DNA of 64,000 bases. Source: Viscum album (taxonomy: Eukaryota > Streptophyta > Magnoliopsida > Santalales > Viscaceae). The first letter of the stretch is position 1. Each line of letters begins with the position of its first letter. The DNA lies in the NCBI GenBank assembly GCA_963277665.1, contig OY728165.1, forward strand, positions 1,756,680,772-1,756,744,771. The letters run 5' to 3'. This document shows positions 22,768-37,075 of the stretch, in pieces. The notes beneath the pieces were generated by a model. The model was not told the origin of the DNA and did not search any database. It was given only the letters and a program-made list of their open reading frames with translations. Made by a program: the position numbers and the translations under genes.

Positions 22768-25700
22768 TGTAACAAAACAAATATTTTATGGTATGATTCT
22801 ATTAAATACATTCTATTCATCACTATATTCCTTTGACACCACACTAGGTTATTTAGGATATAGTAAAAACATAGCCATGAAATATAAATATTCCACTTTT
22901 ATGTTTTGAATTTCAAAAAATGGTCATCTAGAGTTGTGTTCAACAAGTCATTTGGAGTCTGACAGAACAAACTTGATTTTTGGTGAATAGTAACATACCC
23001 TTATGAATATTAATATGAATAGTAATATGACCCATATGAATAGTATATAATAATTTATGTTTATTTTCTTACGAGAATAAGTTAATGAGATCTAAATTAG
23101 TTTTTCAATGTGAAATAATACTAATTGCACTTTAAGATTGTTATTTTTCCAAATAACTATGAATATATTTAAATTTTTAATTAATAATATATAGAAAACA
23201 TATTTTGAAAAATAGTTTTCACTTTTGAATTCTACACGTTGAAAAATGGTAGGGGTTAATTTTTTGGATTTTTCTGAAATTGTAGAATTTTTTATGAGTG
23301 AAATAAAATAAAATACCATATATAAAAATTATCAGTTAAATACACTATTCGTGACACCACAAGTGATGCAATGCCACTTGGATAGAACTCATATGCACTT
23401 ATTACTATTAGGGGTCACATGAAACAACATTATTGGTTGTCTTGAGGGAAATAATAAAATAATGAATCAAATATTAAAAATTTACCCCTCTCCTCCACTA
23501 TAAAAATCCCTCAACACTCACTCTTATCTTCACTCCTATAAGCCTTGAAACTCATCAATGGTCTACCCAATTACCATTACCTATACTCTGACCACGTCCA
23601 CGAAGCTTCTGGACTTGCCAAAAGACCAAAAACCCTTCCCATAAGGAGTTTCTCAAGGAGGTTATTTCAAGAGGTAAGACACCCTTCTTTTTCATTTGGT
23701 TTCATTTCAATTTATCTTCTTTTGCTCTCATCTCCTCACCTCCTCTTTCCAAATGGTCATGATAACTCTAGTATACTCTATGTACTAGAATTATATCATG
23801 TTAATAGAAGAACCATCATAAATACTTTTACTCCCTCCCTTTTATTTTTATAAATGAAATCAACGTCCATGAGGTTCCAATTTATAGACTTCGTGGACGA
23901 AGAGGTTTCATTCATCAATTTATTCTTCATTACTGGTCATGAAATCCTATTTATGGTTGAACGAGACTATAATATATGTAATAAAACATAATTAATATTC
24001 ATGAACCATAATATGTACATATAATTAAGTTATATGATAAAACTAGCTAATAATAATCCAAATATCGGTGAATAATCGAAGTGGTTGTCATCTAATGATT
24101 CAACATCATTCCATGAAACCAAATGATATAAATGACCAATAAAAATTATTTATGTTCATAAATAATATATAATACCAATACTGGATATTTATAACCATTC
24201 CTCATGAACTCCATTACTTAAAAACAAGTGAAGCGATTATGAAAATAATGAAAACAAACACCTATGAACAACGAAATTCAATATAATACTTAGAAATAAG
24301 GATATAAATGAACTAAAAAAATTATGATAAACTAAATAAATATATAATAGGTTTTAAATATATTATTACTAATTATAATTTCATATTCTAGGAGCTTATG
24401 TTCAAGATCGGAACACATTTGGAGTAAAGGTAAGGGTTTCTTCATCTAACTTCCATTTTCGTTGGATTTTCAATAGTCACTAGTAATAATTTTGTATGGT
24501 GTTTGTATACTGACCATTGATGTCACATATCATGAATATAATTATCTTCATGTTATTAAATCAATAATTTTTATGGAATTAATTTTGGGTCATACGAATC
24601 ATTTCATTTCAAAGTGTAAGGGTTTTCCACCCGAACTTCCATTTTCATTCGGGTTACTTTTATTGTCTAATTTCCTCGATGAAATTATTATGTATTGTTA
24701 TGTACTTATTATAAATTCTGTGTGAGTATTAAAAATATTTAGACCAACTATAATCCTTACCTATTTTCTTGTATAGTTACATTCTTTAAAAGAAGCCATC
24801 AAAACTGTTTCCAAAATTATGTGCCCGATACAAGGGAATTTCTCAAATTGATATCTATATTCAAGGGAAAGATATAATCTATTATTGTAAACCATTATCC
24901 TACTAAAAACAATCATTTTATCATGAAATTATATATTCCATTACTTTTGATTTTATAAAAATATTTTTCCAGAATAACTATTATTTTCAAAATAAAAGAG
25001 TATTTATCACAAGAATTGCTTAATGATTTTAGCAGATTATTCTCATTTGATTCAACAAACATGTTAATACTTTTGTATTGTTGGGTTTAATAATTTGTGA
25101 AGTCATATAAATTATTTTTTTAATGTTTTATTACTAACTCTATTGTGGATGAACTATCCAAAAACCATTCACCATATTACTCGGAATGGTTAGTGTTTTA
25201 TATTTAATGAATGTTAAAAGATAGTTACATTTCATATGATAGTTTGAATATGAATGTATATGTTGTTTATGTTTATCCCTGCTCATATGGGGAACGCACT
25301 AGACATATTATGTGATGGGTGGGTCCCACTATAGCCCCTCTATGCATCGGTTGGTCTCATAAGACAAATAGTAGTGGAATTGGCTGAGGCCTTCCCCAAT
25401 GTGATATATAGATTTTGGCTTAGGCCTTAATCATTAGACGTCTTAGCCAACACCTTGAAAAAATGTTCCAAAATGCCTGGAATATTCACTTCCCTCATTA
25501 TGAAGCTACTAATTTAATGTTCATGTGGTTATTCGAATAGTATATTACCCATGATTATGTTTTATTATGACATTATTTTCTCAGCTCATATTACTGCCAT
25601 AATGTGTTCAAGTTTATTGTTAAAATCATGTGTTTTAAAATTTGAATAATGTATTATGTTTATGATATCTTCCACTGTATTTCCTACAATTACTGAGTCT

Positions 25701-25972
25701 TTGATCTTACCCCATTCTTATGTTTCATTTTTTCCATGATATGAAGAAGTAAATTATGAATGACTTGCAAGAAAAATCTAGGATGCTTGGATGTTTCTAA
25801 TAGAATAAATTAGTAATTTATTTCTTTTCTTGATGTAATTTTGAACTTATTTATGTATATTGTTTCCAATAATAATAATCAATTTGGTCCTTTGGGATGG
25901 TTATTCCTTCTTTGTATTCCAATTTAATCAAATAAGGCATCGACTCCGGGCAACTAGGGTCGGGTCCAGACA
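22768..25972 (+). repeat. Element A 3' LTR
   Basis: The right LTR begins with an intact TG ('tgtaacaaaacaaat') and ends with an intact CA ('gggtccagaca'). It aligns end to end with 16754-19959 and is one base shorter. The frame at 23545-23853 has the same shape as 17533-17841 in the other LTR; it is a by-product of the shared sequence, not evidence of a gene. Confidence 0.85.
23498..23506 (+). promoter_or_regulatory. TATA box of element A, 3' LTR
   Basis: CTATAAAAA in 'ctcctccactataaaaatccctc', at the same offset as the box in the 5' LTR. In a 3' LTR it could drive transcripts into the right flank, but no gene lies there. Confidence 0.65.
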
Positions 25973-25977
25973 GTATA
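25973..25977. repeat. Target-site duplication of element A, right copy (GTATA)
   Basis: Exact repeat of 16749-16753, directly after the terminal CA of the 3' LTR. Confidence 0.8.
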
Positions 25978-28900
25978 TATATGAGAGGACATATCCATGT
26001 ATTAACTAGTTTATTTATTGTTTTGATGATTAAAATTTGGTGTGCCAATATATGTCTATATATTAAAATTTATGGATTTTTAATGGATTATCATTAGATA
26101 CTATGATTTTAAATAAGAACAAAAAACATTCCAAATCTATAATCAATATAACCGAACTTGTATGTATCAAATAACACCTAAAAATTGATCATAAATGTAT
26201 CATATATGAAACTACCTATATCACCTCATTTGATGGAATACGGGATTATGATGACCAGCAAAGGAGTAAACATATGTTTATTTCTTATGATGGATTACAA
26301 TGTCTTAAGGTTCCCTGTTTTTAATAGGGGGATTCTATAACACTGAGATTTTTCGATGCGCCTTCACTATATGTGAGACAAGGTTCTACGAGATGGGGAA
26401 TAACTTCATCATAGTTTTCAAGGAATGGAAGCTAACCTATACCATCATCCATACACACGATCAACCACCACAACACTGAGATAATCTAATTGATATAATA
26501 ATTTTTTATTCTCTTTAATGATGTCAGATTATCAACAATAATTTCATACATTATTTGTTATTGAATTTATATTTATTGAACCCTTGATTGAATATTTTTT
26601 TATGAATTAAATAATATTTATATAATAGATTATAAAAAACCATCAATTAATGAGTTGATATTATGGAAGTGATAGCCAAGGGAAACAATGAATATTAACC
26701 ATAATGTGGTAATTTATTTCATATGCATGATATTTATAGCATGCAACCAAGTCACACGTGAACCTAGATCTCCAAAATATACATTCAATTGATGGAGATG
26801 ATATTGTGTTCCTAATGTATTGGTGATATATGGCATCCCATTATGTATTGAAATAAAAACATTTTTTATCCTATGACATGCATCATATGCACATCATATG
26901 ATGCATAAGATTTAGTGAATATCAAAAAATATTTTATATTTACTACATTAAAATATGTAAATTATAAAAAAAATACAAATAATTCCTTTTTAATTCATAA
27001 AACTCAATTGGATAATGTATATATTTCTATTTTCATTTTGGAACACACACTTTTTCTAAAAAAAATTATTTATCTAAATATCTATTAATTGACACTACTT
27101 GAATAATTTATGATGAAAAAAATATTAAATATATATTTCATAGATTACAGGATTGATAATCCTATGGAAAAGGATTAGTTCTACAAATAATGGTATGAGG
27201 TCTAGTTTCATCTCGATAAAATACAATGATATCTATATATAAAAAATCAAACATATGATTTATCATATAAAACATATTTATATCTATAGATTAATTTTTC
27301 CATGACATTGAGTGACCCCAAGGTACATAATAATGCTAGTCTAGTATAGGTTATTTCATCTTAACATGGTATTCTGAAATAAAACGATGTGGTCAAGGAA
27401 TAAAACACTTGTCATTCATCTTGTGAATGAGTACATCACATATTACTCGTGCATGTATATAAAAATACATATTTGACTCAAATAAAAAAGGAAATGACTT
27501 TCCATAGTATAATTAAATCATGGTTAATATGAATATACTCTTAATAAAAGTTGTAAAATCCATTCTTGGTAGTACTCCTACAAAACAAAACATGATCAAC
27601 AACATACCCTAGGACCCCTTAAATAGATAATTAACAATGGCATAAATTATAATGGTATAAATGTTTGATTCTTATGATATTAACTATATATCCAACCTAA
27701 ACTAAGAATGATTGATAATACACTAACACAATATTGGAAATATATGACTCTATGACTTTCAATGGGATATAATTTAGTAATTCAATCAAGGTAATATTTC
27801 TGTATGTATTACATCAATTATAAATTACTTATATAAAATCATAGAAATAAAAGACATGATTTTAAGGTATTTTATTATTTCAATATTCATATAAAATCAT
27901 AGAAAATGTGAATGAAAGATAAAATACGATTTAATTTATTATTAGATATTGATAAATTATATATTTTTAATCTAATTAAAAATATTTCATGAAAACCATT
28001 CATTAGATGCTATTTTCCATATCATAGATGAAAATCTACCAATTCAATGTCATATTTATCTTCATTTTATATGGTTTTTTGAACCAACTAAACCTGTATA
28101 TAATAACAATCATATATCAATAATACCACCTAGATGAAATATAACACTAAATCCTTTAATTATTAAAATCAACAAAGAAATAATATTTTCATATGGGTGA
28201 GACATTGGAATCGTATTATTATAGTTCAACTTCTTGAATATATACCACATCCTTTACTTCACAACATCAAATTTTAAAAGGATAACTGCCATTATTTACC
28301 AAAAAATCATTCAAATCATAACATAATCATCATACATGGAACATATTATATCCATTATTTCATTGACATTAATATAACTATTTTATTTTCTAATAACAAC
28401 CCTATCAAATACTCATTTTGGGTTATGTGGAATTAAATTTTATATGTTAACTAAATTTAACACATTTCATTTCTATTTAATAGAAAACCCTAAATAAATT
28501 TTAGATTTCATGTGAAAAACTAATTTTTATTTGACTAGAATTAATCATTAGAATGTAGTAACATCAAATTTTTTACGGTAACTAAATGTAACTATTTACA
28601 TTAGTTTTCTTTTTCATTTATATATCTTAATATTTTTATGATATTCAGTGGGGAAAAAGATTATTATTATTCTATTATTTTCTTTTATTTTTTACATTTG
28701 AACTTATTAAGTCCAAAAAATCAAACACTATTTTATTTATAATAATCTTTCAGAATATAATATTATGAAAGACAAGATACATTATGTTAGGAAATAAATA
28801 TTATTCTTATTTGGTAGGAATATTTATAAATACTAACTATTTAATTTCATATATGATAAAATTCATGTCTGGAGAATTTTTTACGATATGAATTTTATTC

Positions 28901-31900
28901 CATAAAATTCACTGATAACGAATTGTGGAGGGAAACCTAACCTTATATTTTAATAAATATCTCAATATAAAAATTATCAATGGTATATCACTTTTATCAC
29001 GTCCTTCTTTATAGAACATGATATAGAACATGATAAATCATAAACCATGTGTATTGAAATAATAATCTCAAAATTTTCATATTACCTCTTTGTTTTCACA
29101 TTAGTCTTCTGATTAAAAAAGTGATATTATATAAAGATAAATATTTTACATGGATAAAAAAGTATGTGTTCTCTCATTACAATTATATAATTTATGTACA
29201 AAATATTTGCATCATCATTGAATATTAACCACAACATATCTCAAATCTTCCCTTTATTTTTTACTACAGTATACTTATAATAAATGTAATTTATTAATTC
29301 ATTATCATATACCCCTAAAACCCAAATATTAATTCTCATTCTCATTGATGCCTAATTTGATCATTCTATAGAGATTCATAAACTCATTTATGTGTTTTAT
29401 GTAATACTATAATATATAATTGTTAATATTTATTCTTCAAGATAGCTCTACTACTAATGAACTTGGAAATTTACATAATTAAACAAAGTTATGTTTTCTA
29501 GAAAACATATTCTCATATGATATAATATTCATCTAATTACATGAGAAAATAATATTTCAAAATGTAGTCAACATATTTCCTGTTCTTCAATTCTCAACAA
29601 ATTAATAATAATGAGTAATTTTTCCTTAATACATCAACATTTTCATGATTTTACAACAATGAAAATATAATAAATTCCATTACAAGAGTAATCCTTAAAT
29701 AAAAATTTATTCTTTATTTGAATAATTATCATAATGTAATATTTGAGTATAGAATAAAATTCATTAGATCATTTTTTATTAAAATTATTTAAAATCCATC
29801 TAAGAGTCATTTGGTTCTTAAAAAAATAATATGTATACACATATTAATCATCTTCAATGGTATGCTTACACTGAATAGTGTTTATCTAACACGGTGAAAA
29901 TAATTTACATAATATCTTCTCTTATATTAATATAATAAGTAGTTTATTTCATTATTCTTATCCCTCTCATGTTTAAATATCAATGTCATGTTTTATGATT
30001 GTAATTTTTTTATCTAAAACATAATATATTATCATCATATAATCATAATATAAATATTATTTTCAAGGAATTTTAATGAAATAACTCCAACTATAAATTA
30101 TACACTCTAATATCATAAATATTTAAGTATTTACAAACCATATTTCATCAAGAATTTATCTAGTTTATCATATAATTATGAAAATAATATATCCTTTATA
30201 CAACCACTTTTTCAATCATATCATATATTATTGTTGGTTACTTGAGTGAACAAAATTATTTTCCCAATTTCATTATATATATCTAAGCAACATTATTCCT
30301 CTAGTATCATAACTATTGAGAATTATCATCCCATTTACCCCAATTTAAATGCAAAAAATGGATCACCTAAACGTTGGGGGAACCATATTACATTCCTATC
30401 TTATACAAAATATTTCATTTGGACCTAACTGTTAGGGTAAACCTTACCTATATTGAAGTTAAATTTTTATTGTATATTATTTATAGAAAACATTGGAAAC
30501 CAATAAAGACTAATTCTAATTTTCACTCAATGCAGACGGAAATCTTCAAATCATAAGAAAACTGATTAACATTGATAGAATTTATTACTAGGTATAACCC
30601 ACATTTTTGTTCTTTTATATTCATAATTGGGTATTCTTTAATTAATTCTTCAATGTGACTGTCTTTCATGACCTAATTATGGATATACAACTCCACATTT
30701 ATCTTACTTTTAGTGAATCCACATCCTATAATAAAATTATGTTGGTTGATCTAGGCCCTTTGGTCCATAAAAAATAAATTTGATCCATTATTTTGATAAA
30801 TATATCCAGTTCCACCCTTGGGGAATTACGCTTGATAACATATTCAGTCATTTATTCCATATAGTGAATAATTTTCTCAAGGTATTTATTTTAATGTATT
30901 TCTCTATTCCCACATAAAGACATTGTCCTGGATCGTTATTGTAGAACAAATGTCAATTAGATTTCATCATCCAAGCCTAGAAACCATCTTTGGTTCTGGG
31001 TATTGAAACCTCGGTTCACATTTCATTCCCTTATCGTTTCCAGCTGATTGTTTTTCATCGACTTAGGATGCTGGGAGAAATATTTCTTCCATTTAGTTCT
31101 ATTTCATTTATCCACAATGCGACACCCTACTTTACAATTTTCATTTCATCCCTTATTAATAATTTGGATTTTATGTCCTCAAATTATTGTTCTAGCATCA
31201 TTGGTAATTGATATTTTGCTTGAAATATCTTTAGCATAATTATCCTTAGTTAAATCCAGATCACATTTGGGATACTTCTCTGTTAATGGAATTTTCAAGC
31301 CTATATATGAGGTATCACACTTTTCATGAACCAGGAATGGTGACTCCAAAAATCCACTTGAGGGGGGTATCTAGAAAATTACATACTATTAGACCATCAG
31401 TTCCACCACCAAATATTAAAATTGATTTTCAAGCATGATGGTTTTTGTATAAATTCTAGAATTTGAGATTGTAATTTCATTCACTACATCTCTTATAAAC
31501 TGTATATTATAGTATAATATTGGAAATCCCTCACATCTACATGATACACACTTTATATATCAGTAACATAACTATAGTGCAATGGAACTTTATGATTTCT
31601 CTGTGATCCTCGTTCCTAAACACTTCTTCTGTTCTAATTTAGAACCACCTGAGATGATGGAAGCAGACTTGACAATGAATTATTATTAACATCATATATG
31701 AAACTAGAACAATGGTAAAATTCCATCACATTGTGCATGCCTAAAATAATCATTGAATAATAAAAATAAGGGGAATCATATTAGTGAGTGCACATGTACT
31801 CATCCAGAGCCTTCCATTCCTTTTTTGATACCCAAATCCTTTTTAATGGAATTGAATATTTTACAGATCTTTGTGTCATCAGGAAATTTCACATTAGGAA

Positions 31901-32640
31901 TATGACTGCCCATTGATGATTCCATGACACCAAAATGGTAAACTAATGGATACATAGGAGAATAAGATAAACTCCAAGGAATATAATTCACATTCCTTGT
32001 GTGAATCTTGTGACCACAACATGAAACAATGGACATGTTCTCCACCTAATGGCAAGATGTGAAATAATCTTTTCTAGTTTCCAAGATCACGAATCATAGA
32101 AAACGAAATCCCCCCCCAAGTGATCTGAATCCAATAAATAGGTGGCATGGAAATGTCAACCAATATGTATATACATGGGGATAAGGGATGATAGATCGAA
32201 TTAGTTCTACTATCCAAAAACAAAAAACAGCCTTACTAGATTTCCATGAATATATATAATCACATGATTTTTTAAGGGAAGATGGATTTTGGAACAATTG
32301 GCCCTAATAGAGAAATACAATGCATAATATTTCATTAATACATTGTAAAACCAATTTTATACGTTTAATTGGGATATGTTGTATACATGAGAAGATCTAG
32401 AGCACAGTTGGATCATTCTTTCCCCTAACAAAGAACAATTCGTCATCTATTTACATTCATGAATCCCCATAGTTACATGATCTTATAATCCACAATAACC
32501 AATTAGAAACTTATAACATGTTTCATACGATATAATTTGTATCTTGAAGAGAGGAACCAATAATATATTCAAGAATTCCAAACCTTCATTGAAATCTTAT
32601 AACTAGAGTGATTGAATGGGAAAACCACCACAGATAACTG
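25978..32640. other. Strongly AT-rich decayed repeat DNA, no assignable gene
   Basis: No open frame passes 81 codons and none has a domain I can name. 26240-26470 and 30990-31380 are somewhat less AT-rich, and the minus strand of 31040-31380 gives readable but unassigned peptides. I could not find LTR pairs, primer sites or pol motifs with confidence. It is probably an old composite of elements older than A, B and E. Confidence 0.45.
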
Positions 32641-32845
32641 GATCATTAGGGTGGAGAGTGATTGTAGTGAATGGTGGATGAAATTCCATGTTTCAAAATG
32701 AAGATATTGGTGGCCGAGTTGATGTAGAGAATAGAGGGATCCCCCCCCCCCTCAGAGGGGGAGGGATTGGGGCCGTAGTCAGCAACCCCTAGGGAGTATC
32801 TTCCTGAGCGTTGAGTGGATAATAAACTCACACTATGTATTTTGG
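32640..32845. other. GC-rich island with C-run and short palindrome
   Basis: In AT-rich surroundings this stretch holds 11 consecutive C (32741-32751) running into CCCCCTC-A-GAGGGGG (32747-32761), a perfect 7 bp inverted repeat with a single central base. Balanced sequence follows, such as 'ggggccgtagtcagcaacccctaggg'. A minus-strand frame of 74 codons crosses it without a recognisable domain. It may be a fragment of a younger insertion. Confidence 0.5.
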
Positions 32846-33719
32846 AGGGTTTTCCTAAAAATAACACCAACTAAATATATACTATATCCATATTAATTAT
32901 CATAATGTTATATTCTCTTATTTTATTATTTTCCATAAGCATGCTTTTATTGATTTTTTTTTGAATCCCAATACCATCCCCCAAATTAATGTGACCACAC
33001 AACAATAATGTATAAATCATTACACAACCCAAATGTTTTTTATCATAAAATATTGGATTCATTTATTATTTAGACAAATATGAATTCATATCTTGATTAA
33101 TGTGTATGAACTATTAATAGAATGGTTTAACGATATATAAGATCGACAATATCCACATGAGTATTACTAACGTGATAGATATCTATCCGCAAACCATTTT
33201 ATATTATGATGTATACCTCCATGTAGGTTTCTAGTATGACAGTAAGAATCTTTCCCCTAGGATACTTCCTTATAGGTAGAATTCAATTTATGATATTTCT
33301 ATCACCTAGAATGAAGGAAAACTAAAAATAAGAAATATTTTCATGATCATAACTTTGAAATTAAACTGAAGACAGGGTATCTAAAAATTAATACATATGG
33401 AGTCCTTAACAACATATTATATATGAATCAATATCTAAAAAAAATTAATCATATAAATAAAGAATATATATTAGTTAAATTAATAAAAAAATATATAAAC
33501 ATTAATAATATAAATAAATAAGAAATTAAATAAATAATTTATTGAACCTAATAAAGGAAAAAAAATTCTATGTTTTCATACTCTTGTTAAAAAATTATAA
33601 GTCCTTACATTTAAAATTTATAATTATTTTATGAAAATTAATCTAAATCTTAAAAATAAAAAAAAAATTATTCATATAAAAAATCCTAACATATAGACAG
33701 CCTAGCTAATCAGCCACCT

Positions 33720-33990
33720 ATCATTGGAAAAATAACCAAAATTCAGGGTAGTTTATAAAAGTGATGAAGAGGGTTTCATCATGAATTATTACAATACAAA
33801 GGAGTATGAGTTGGTTCTAGTGAACAAGTGTGTGTGCTGTAGAAAGATACTGTTCAACCATTTGGGGTTGAATTTTTCTTATTTTCATGTAGCGGGTTGG
33901 CTTCCCAATAACTATTTCAGAGTCCCACTACATTCATGAGGTGATTAACACCACCATCCCCAGAAAATTTTGAGGTTAAATGCATTCCAT
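33720..33990 (-). pseudogene. Possible RNase H fragment of an Athila-like element
   Basis: On the minus strand one frame reads 'EIVIGKPTRYMKIRKIQP' and then 'LSTAHTLVH', a stop, and 'NQLILLCIVI'. The spacing is like the ..I.YASRTL...N...EKELLA.V block of gypsy RNase H, but few residues agree. Its place is downstream (on that strand) of a likely protease at 36500. Weak evidence only. Confidence 0.25.
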
Positions 33991-36459
33991 TAATAAATAT
34001 TCATCCCCAAACACATTGTTTCCCTTGGATTTTATGACTTCACTACCAGCAATCCTAGGAACCTAAACATGTTACAGTAGGGCTATATTTCCATTCTAAA
34101 TGTGAACATATATGATTCAATCCATGGTGGACATCTATATTACTTGACTAGACACAAATGGTTCATACTACATAACATCTATATGCCACCATATAACATC
34201 TACAAGATGTAATTGATATTAGTATTCCACACATGGTTTTATTTTGTATCATAGTATAATGTTAATGACACTCAATAATTTATATTGACCCTCCACAAAA
34301 TTACAAGAGTAAGTAAATAATCCTCCATTATTTCTTATGGATTGAAATTATAGTATCATTATCTGATAATTCTGTCTATATTTTTCACATCCTAATCACA
34401 TTGAGAAAATTATTAAATTACAATAGTATGTATAGAACATGAATTTTGACATTATATAATAGCGTACTATCGAGTGATACTTGTATAGTAATATTTCAAA
34501 AAAAATTCTTCTCTTATTTGTGAAATAAACTCATTTATTAGACGAATATGAAGTATTAGATACAATATTTTGGAATAAATGGATCATTCTATGATTCTAT
34601 TTATGTGATACAAACCCAAATATATGACAATTTTATTGTCAATGAAATAGAACATGCATAATAATGTATAAAATAAAAATAATAATTCATTCCTGCAACA
34701 CATATGTATTGAAATCCATCACATCAATTGATGGAATAAAATTTGATGATGATCACCACATATAGTAGTTATTATATCCATCATCTATAGTTTAATACTA
34801 AAAAACATATCCCATTTTATAATTGGAGTAATTTCATATATTGAGTGTGAAGCAAGAACCTTCACTAAGAATTAAACATTATGTTATGTTAAGGGAAATA
34901 GATTTTATAATATTTTCATGAAACCAATGATCATATAGAACATCATATGCTTGAATGACTAACCCCCAGACCAATTAGAGCACATTATTAATATAATAAA
35001 TTCGTTATTCACTTCAATGAATGTGGAGAATTGATAGTAATTAGATACATTACTTCTTTTTGGAGTGTTCTTCATTGAACACATTAATGAATAAGTGTTT
35101 TCCATAAGTTAATCCCTTAAAAATGAATTATAAGTGATTATCAATTTAGTTTTTTATATAGTAGTAGATATTGATGAGGTAAACTAGAGAATAATGTATT
35201 GATGTTGATGTTTTAGGACGATGAATGCATTAAATTACATGACACCTCGTTACACTATAATGTCCGGATGTTAAATCAATTATCTATAATTAAAAAATGA
35301 TATTTTATGATTACTATATATAAATATGACTGACAAGGTGCATGGAGTAGATAAGGATCTTTTAATACAATGTTGAAAATATAGTTTACTGTAATTATAT
35401 CGATTTCTCTAGAGAACAATGATCAAAATAATTGTATCTTTTATAAAATTTTGGGGGAATGAGTTTTCTGTTTGAAATAAAATAAGAATGATGAAATAGA
35501 AATAAATGAAATCAAATAATATTTTTAGTTGGTTATGGGTGTGGGATGTATGATCAGTAATAATTTTATCATTATTTCAATGTATTTCTCCATTATTCTT
35601 AATAGCTATTAAATTAGAGGATCTATAATAATTTCACCTCTCATACATTGTGTGATGGATTAGACGAGGATATAATTTACTAATTTCTCACCTTGGTTTA
35701 CAATCCTTTATTGTGTTTTGTTGACATAGAAAAACAATCCTTCATACATAATAAATTGAAAATATTTCTTACATATCTATGTTAACCAATGAGTACCCCC
35801 ACTATCATTCTTCTTTTTCAAATGATTTCTATGAACTACACAAGTAATCCTTTTCCTATTCCATTTTACATAAAAATGATCTATGTGGATAGAGTTTATA
35901 ATATTTAATCATGGAAATAAGAAATGGGAAATTATAAATTAAGCACAATCATATTTAATAATAAAAATAGTTTTCTAGACAATGAAGCTAGTAAATAGAT
36001 GGGAGAGTTTAATTTATGAAGTCTGGTACTCGAGAATCTCAATTTACATCCTTACCTTCCTAAAAAACTAATATGTTGTACCAAACCATGAAAAAATGGA
36101 AAAGTACAGAAGGGGGAGTAAATTGAAATCCATAATGTGGAGAATAATTTAATGGAATAACAAATATAGTATACACATGAGGAAAGATATCACTCCCCTT
36201 CAGTTTCATTCCTTTCTTATTGATATGTAATTATCATCTTCTCAGCTTATGGTCAATCCTCCATGATCCTTTCTATTCAAAAATTAAATCATTTTTCATC
36301 AATATTTCCATTAATGTCATATTATTCCATCAAATTTCATAATTTAGATAACTAAAAAATCCATGGTTTTTTTCAAATAATATATGCTTTAAAATATGAA
36401 ATATTTATTTAATTTGAATATCTGACTTCGTACTCTATAGTTAAATTAAATATATTATG

Positions 36460-36590
36460 ATACATAAAACTTTTGATTTGGTGTAATGTGAAGATGAATT
36501 CATCAAATATATCCTATATTTAGTTCCAATTTCTGAAAAATTCCCAAAGGGATGAACACTACATTGGATGCACCAACCATATTTTGGAAA
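36460..36590 (-). pseudogene. Possible aspartic protease fragment of an Athila/Tat-type element
   Basis: The minus-strand frame 'GASNVVFIPLGIFQKLEL' resembles the protease block GAS.N.(M/I)P...F.KL.L of Athila and Tat elements, including the glycine-alanine-serine of the active-site loop. The preceding aspartate is not visible. Neighbouring sequence gives no clear RT in the expected place, so this is a fragment or very decayed. Confidence 0.35.
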
Positions 36591-37049
36591 TCATTTAGTT
36601 TATGTCAACTCATTGTTACCATATATATTCATTCTTTTTCTTAAAAAATTCCCTCAATAAATATTTAAAAAATATAATTATTCTATATTAAGGTTGGTCT
36701 ATAGTTCATAAAAATTCTATACTAGGAATTATAGTGTTTATGATATGTATATGCTGGTCATCGTAGAGTTAATGACAATTAGACATTACCCCAAATAGAG
36801 TTATGAATTTTATTATTTTTTTAGATTCCATGAAATACTATCTAAGAATATTAATAGAACCCCAAAACACATTAAAGAATAATAATATAGCTAATAAGCA
36901 TCATATTATAAGAAATTAAATGTCTAATTAGTCACTTGACATTATAAGATATAATATTATAATTTAATCGATAATTTAGGTTTTTTATTCAATATTAAAA
37001 AAGTTGAAATAAAACCTTAATTTCAAGATTCCCTAAACCATATTAAATT

Positions 37050-37075
37050 AATATATATATATATATATATATATT
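37050..37075. repeat. TA microsatellite
   Basis: An uninterrupted run of about 13 TA units in AT-rich DNA. A similar run occurs near 58356-58379 within the 3' LTR of element E. Confidence 0.8.

Larger units (their letters stand above)
16754..25972 (+). mobile_element. Non-autonomous LTR retroelement (element A) carrying an F-box gene cluster instead of gag-pol
   Basis: A 9219 bp element with two LTRs (3206 and 3205 bp), a GTATA duplication, a primer site at 19962 and a polypurine tract at 22754. The internal region is only 2808 bp. It shows no Gag, protease, RT, RNase H or integrase block in any frame. Instead it holds three modules with plant F-box and Sel1-like sequence features, each starting right after a splice-acceptor-like AG. 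In size and build it is like the LARD class of non-autonomous elements, but with host-gene cargo. By eye the LTRs are about 85 percent identical around the TATA box. The internal region is visibly richer in G and C than both LTRs. Confidence 0.8.
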
